NCBI RefSeq assembly: GCF_018860505.1 | Contig: NZ_JAHKPU010000002.1 | Location: 1 to 64,000, forward strand | Source of the DNA: Pacificibacter marinus | Lineage (GTDB): Bacteria; Pseudomonadota; Alphaproteobacteria; Rhodobacterales; Rhodobacteraceae | Direction: 5' to 3' | Length of the DNA stretch: 64,000 nucleotides | Shown here: positions 61,409 through 64,000 of the stretch, one piece after another | How the letters are laid out: each line of letters opens with the position of its first letter | How positions within the stretch are numbered: position 1 is the stretch's first letter | Translations under genes and position numbers: made by a program | Notes under the pieces: model-generated | Seen by the model: only the letters and a program-made list of their open reading frames with translations | What the model was told of the DNA's origin: nothing | Databases searched by the model: none

Positions 61409-62050
61409 ATGAATAGACAAACTACATTTTCCGTCATGGCAGTTGCCATAATCCTCCCGATGTCAGTGTTTGGGCAAGGCACTAGCGACTGTTCTGCACC
61501 TCGCACGGAATTGTCCCGCGATGCGCTGACGTCCTGCTTCGGCGCGGAAGTCGCTGCCGATAAAAATATCCTCGCGGTCGTTGCGCCAATTTGGCAAAGC
61601 TTCGGCGATGAACAAAAGGGGGCTGCTGTTGATCGTTACAGAGACGGCATGCCAGCCGCCTCCTCAATCGTCCTCAATGCCTTTCCTCGGACATCAGCCA
61701 CGATGCGCATCTTACATGCTGATGCCATTACGATTGGTGAGCAGGAATTTTTGAGCAATATCCGACGGGACCCGGAGCTTGAAGGTCTCACAGACGAAGA
61801 TTTCATCGCTTATCGCGATGAGATATTGGACGCCTTCCTTGATGGCACAGACAATTCAACGTTAATTGAATTTGTGACCTACGCACCTTCTTTCACCGAG
61901 TACGTTTTGACGTTCTCAAACGATTTCGTGTTCGCGGAAGATTTGCCGCGAGTAGTGAACATTGCAGAGAGCGAGCGCAAAATCGCGGAGCAAAACGCAA
62001 GGCAAGCTGCATTGGCTAGACTAATTAACAATATCAAACGGGGCTTATAA
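61409..62050 (+). CDS. Exported protein of unknown function beside oriT
   Basis: A 213-aa protein with a signal peptide (about 1-22, ending SVFGQGT). The rest is soluble and helical with one disulfide pair possible (C27, C42). No family recognised; the fold shows no membrane helix or lipobox. It is the first gene on the leading side of the oriT-like region but points away from it. A periplasmic exclusion or T4SS accessory role is only a guess. Confidence 0.75.
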   Translation: MNRQTTFSVMAVAIILPMSVFGQGTSDCSAPRTELSRDALTSCFGAEVAADKNILAVVAPIWQSFGDEQKGAAVDRYRDGMPAASSIVLNAFPRTSATMRILHADAITIGEQEFLSNIRRDPELEGLTDEDFIAYRDEILDAFLDGTDNSTLIEFVTYAPSFTEYVLTFSNDFVFAEDLPRVVNIAESERKIAEQNARQAALARLINNIKRGL

Positions 62051-62122
62051 ACTTCGATGCACAGAAAGCCGAACGGTCGGTAATCCATGCTAGGTTATTT
62101 GGCAACCTAATCTCCTCCAAAG

Positions 62123-62326
62123 TCATCGCAACGCCTCCTCAAGGATTGCGAGAGCCCCAAGACAATCGTCGATATAGGGCTGCTCCTCGCCGTCCAGATC
62201 GTTCATCTCCAGCCGGTTCAAGACCGCGTAGAGCGTGGCACGCGCTTCACGGGCCGCGCTTCGCAAGCTGACGGTGTCTTCCAGACGTGCGGTCGCAAAA
62301 TCATCGCTGTGATAGTCGGGAGTCAT
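62123..62326 (-). CDS. Small acidic protein coupled to ardC
   Basis: A 67-aa acidic, helical protein (MTPDYHSDDFATARL). It has a perfect RBS (AAGGAGG, 7-nt spacer) and overlaps the ardC stop by ATGA. It is probably made together with ArdC. No family recognised. Confidence 0.75.
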   Translation of the reverse strand: MTPDYHSDDFATARLEDTVSLRSAAREARATLYAVLNRLEMNDLDGEEQPYIDDCLGALAILEEALR

Positions 62327-63201
62327 GCTGCCACCTCCTTGCTTTGACCTGCTGCTTGCAAAGCAAAGTCTGTGGCTTTCTGCGCTTCAGATGCCGCACG
62401 AAAAATCGCCCGCTTGTCTTCTTTGAGAGCCTGTAACCATCCTTCGACATAGGCGGCGCTTTGACCGAACTCAGGCGCCACGCCAATCTGAGCCCCAAGG
62501 AAACAAGCACCGATTTCCGCCACCAGCTCTTCAAAGGCATAGGCTTCGCGGTTCGCAAATTTCTTGATCCGCTCAAGCCGCTTTTCGCTGCCAGTCCAAT
62601 GGATCACCTCATGGGCCAACGTCCCATAATAGCCTGCCGCATCGTGAAACGTGGCAATCGGCGGCATGTGGATGTGATCTTTGGCAGGGCTGTAATAGGC
62701 ACGCGGGTCGTCGCTGGTGAGGATCTCCGCCCCTGTCCGGCCGAAAAACGCTTCAAGGTCCGGATCTCCCGCCGTGCCAAGATCGCGCGGGGCCTCGGGC
62801 CGGATGTAGTAATCCTCCGGCAAACCTTCGATCTGATCAGCATTGAAGACGCGGTATGCGCGCGCATAGGGCAGCTCTTCCTCGATGCCCAACTCGTTCT
62901 CTCTGGTGAACGTCCCGTATTTGACCACGGTCGAGGACGTTTCGCCTTTGCGGACCTGACCGCCAAGCTCCTGCGCCTGTTTGTAGGTCATCCAGCGGCT
63001 GGACACACAACCATGCTTGGCCGCCATAATCCAGAGCATCAGGATATTAATCCCGCGATACTCCTCGCCGTTGTGTCGGGTCGGCAGTGCAATGCCAGAC
63101 GCGCTTCCGGTCCACGGCTTGCGCCATGGCGGCGTGCCCGCCTCGATCTCTGAAATAATGGTGTCGGTGACATGGGCATAAACATCAAACTTCGGTGCCA
63201 T
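62323..63201 (-). CDS. ardC: ArdC-type antirestriction protein
   Basis: A 292-aa protein with the N-terminal ArdC ssDNA-binding domain (IEAGTPPWRKPW, YRGINILMLW, TYKQAQELGGQVRKGE) and a C-terminal zincin-like metallopeptidase with HEVIH (H197, E198, H201). ArdC proteins protect incoming conjugative DNA from restriction. RBS AAGGAGG is six bases before ATG 63201. It lies on the leading side of oriT and is transcribed toward it, downstream of a strong inverted repeat at 63392-63466. Confidence 0.94.
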   Translation of the reverse strand: MAPKFDVYAHVTDTIISEIEAGTPPWRKPWTGSASGIALPTRHNGEEYRGINILMLWIMAAKHGCVSSRWMTYKQAQELGGQVRKGETSSTVVKYGTFTRENELGIEEELPYARAYRVFNADQIEGLPEDYYIRPEAPRDLGTAGDPDLEAFFGRTGAEILTSDDPRAYYSPAKDHIHMPPIATFHDAAGYYGTLAHEVIHWTGSEKRLERIKKFANREAYAFEELVAEIGACFLGAQIGVAPEFGQSAAYVEGWLQALKEDKRAIFRAASEAQKATDFALQAAGQSKEVAA

Positions 63202-63285
63202 TTGTGGCCTCCTTGATCAAAGTGATGCGGGTAAGGCTTCGCGCCCCCTTCCGCCGATGGGCTGCGCCTCGGCCACCTGATCTGA

Positions 63286-63305
63286 CCGAATACGCATGTA
63301 TTCGG
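63286..63305. promoter_or_regulatory. Hairpin upstream of ardC
   Basis: CCGAATAC pairs with GTATTCGG around GCAT, 85 bp upstream of the ardC start. Confidence 0.55.
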
Positions 63306-63391
63306 CGGAACAGAGTGGGAGAGGGCAAAGCCCGACCCACGGCCCTGAACGGGGCTGTCAATCGGCCACATTTGCGAAGAAAATGTCTGCG

Positions 63392-63466
63392 CCAAAATCA
63401 GACACCAATTTGCCGCGCGAGGAATGGCTCGCGCGCGAGACAGGGGAAATTGGTGGCTGATTTTGG
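63392..63466. promoter_or_regulatory. Nested 20-bp inverted repeat; candidate ssDNA promoter
   Basis: Arms 63392-63411 and 63447-63466 match at 19 of 20 positions as an inverted repeat. Inside them 63415-63421 (GCGCGAG) pairs with 63428-63434 (CTCGCGC). The whole can fold as one long stem with an inner hairpin when single-stranded. It is 190 bp upstream of ardC. Confidence 0.55.
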
Positions 63467-63706
63467 GGATGGACTAAGGTTGACCGCCCCGGTCAGGGAT
63501 GTTGGGCGGACCAAATAAAAGGAATGATGCCTGGATCGGGGTGAGCGGGCCAACGGCCCGTTGAGCCCCGGTCTAGTCGATTGAAATCATAGTCCGCGCG
63601 CCAATGCGCGGTTCCTTAGATCGGAGATCCCGCATAATACTGACGCCAAACCAGACTATAATAGCGGCGACTAAACAAGCGTTACCTTGACGCAAACCAC
63701 AGAAAG

Positions 63707-64000
63707 CTAGTCGCGAAGAAAAACCACCGAAGATATGTTTGGCTTCTCAACGAACACCCCATCGGGCTGAAACGCGACAACAAGATCGAGCAGATTTCTC
63801 AAAAGCTCTTTGATGTTGCGCCTGTAGGGCGCAGGATCATCATATACGTCTGTGTGAAGTTTTTGCGAAAGCCAACCAAATGAAGCCGACCCACCATTCT
63901 CCTCAACAGAACGCATGAGCCATAAATATGCAGGACTTACTTTCAACTTTTCGATGTCGTTCCACCTAAAACTGTCTGCGGTTGTGTTTTGAGGGAAGTC
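63707..64000 (-). CDS. Unknown protein, 5' end outside the window
   Basis: The last 97 residues of a protein whose frame stays open to the right edge, so the gene is cut by the window. Visible text includes WNDIEKLKVSPAYLWLMRSV and VAFQPDGVFVEKP. It is soluble; no family recognised. A TTG at 63946 is an in-frame codon but probably not the start, because the frame continues upstream without a stop. It is transcribed toward oriT like ardC. Confidence 0.65.
   Translation of the reverse strand, partial: DFPQNTTADSFRWNDIEKLKVSPAYLWLMRSVEENGGSASFGWLSQKLHTDVYDDPAPYRRNIKELLRNLLDLVVAFQPDGVFVEKPNISSVVFLRD

Larger units (their letters stand above)
63202..63706. other. Leader region of ardC with structured repeats
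   Basis: About 500 bp with no gene on either strand. It holds a hairpin at 63286-63305 and a 75-bp nested inverted repeat at 63392-63466, both upstream of ardC in its direction of transcription. Confidence 0.6.

Noticed and set aside
28341-64000. Second copy of the tRNA-Cys 3' end (attR)
   Set aside because: No matching segment was found by eye; the partner site must lie outside the window.

Overview
The window reads as the chromosome of a Rhodobacterales (Roseobacter-type) alphaproteobacterium carrying an integrated conjugative element. The lineage call rests on the core genes in the first 28 kb: a 68-aa DEGGAV-type membrane peptide, a PopZ/DUF2497-like acidic protein, the order PopZ-like / TolC / isoaspartyl methyltransferase, a MetR-like regulator divergent from metF, a type III-fold ornithine/lysine decarboxylase and an EF-P carrying the KPGKGGAF loop. 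No database search was possible, so all names come from motifs, length and context.

Layout. 1-1973: a KAP-family NTPase at the 3' end of a tRNA-Leu(TAA) gene, possibly part of a small island continuing to the left. 2.2-28.3 kb: ordinary chromosome, including rhomboid protease, an IMPase-family protein with a degenerate active site, metR-like/metF, a DUF2235 hydrolase, decarboxylase, Lrp regulator, serine hydrolase, valS, two aminotransferases, a phosphatase, an MsbA-like ABC exporter, ygfZ, tag, efp, cobQ, a PopZ-like protein, tolC and a PIMT. 28.3 kb: tRNA-Cys(GCA), the apparent integration site. 28.4 kb to the right edge: the element. It starts with a tyrosine integrase, an excisionase-like gene and two divergent ribbon-helix-helix (RHH) genes that share two palindromic operators. 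An accessory block follows (XRE regulator, IS110 transposase, a WFIGMEEGGG protein, an HNH nuclease, DUF2971-TPR, an RTX-type Ca-binding protein). Then come a complete VirB-type T4SS operon (39.2-50.1 kb), a two-gene cargo (50.2-56.7 kb), virD4, relaxase and mobC, a structured oriT-like region (61.2-61.4 kb) and a leading region with ardC. The second att site lies outside the window.

The best candidate for an undescribed system is the cargo pair. One gene encodes a 1601-aa protein with a sacsin/HSP90-like ATPase fold at the N-terminus, a NOV/DUF3883 nuclease-like domain and a UvrD/PcrA-type Tudor-like tail. Its overlapping-operon partner is a NERD-nuclease/UvrD-type helicase that lacks that tail. 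The pair sits between virB6 and virD4 like defence cargo.

Other notable points: a 75-bp near-perfect nested inverted repeat upstream of ardC that fits a single-stranded (leading-region) promoter; an AT-rich palindrome shared between oriT and the virB promoter; a divergent RHH switch next to the integrase; a VirB5-like leader fused to a lytic transglycosylase; and a 140-bp antisense overlap of two conserved genes.
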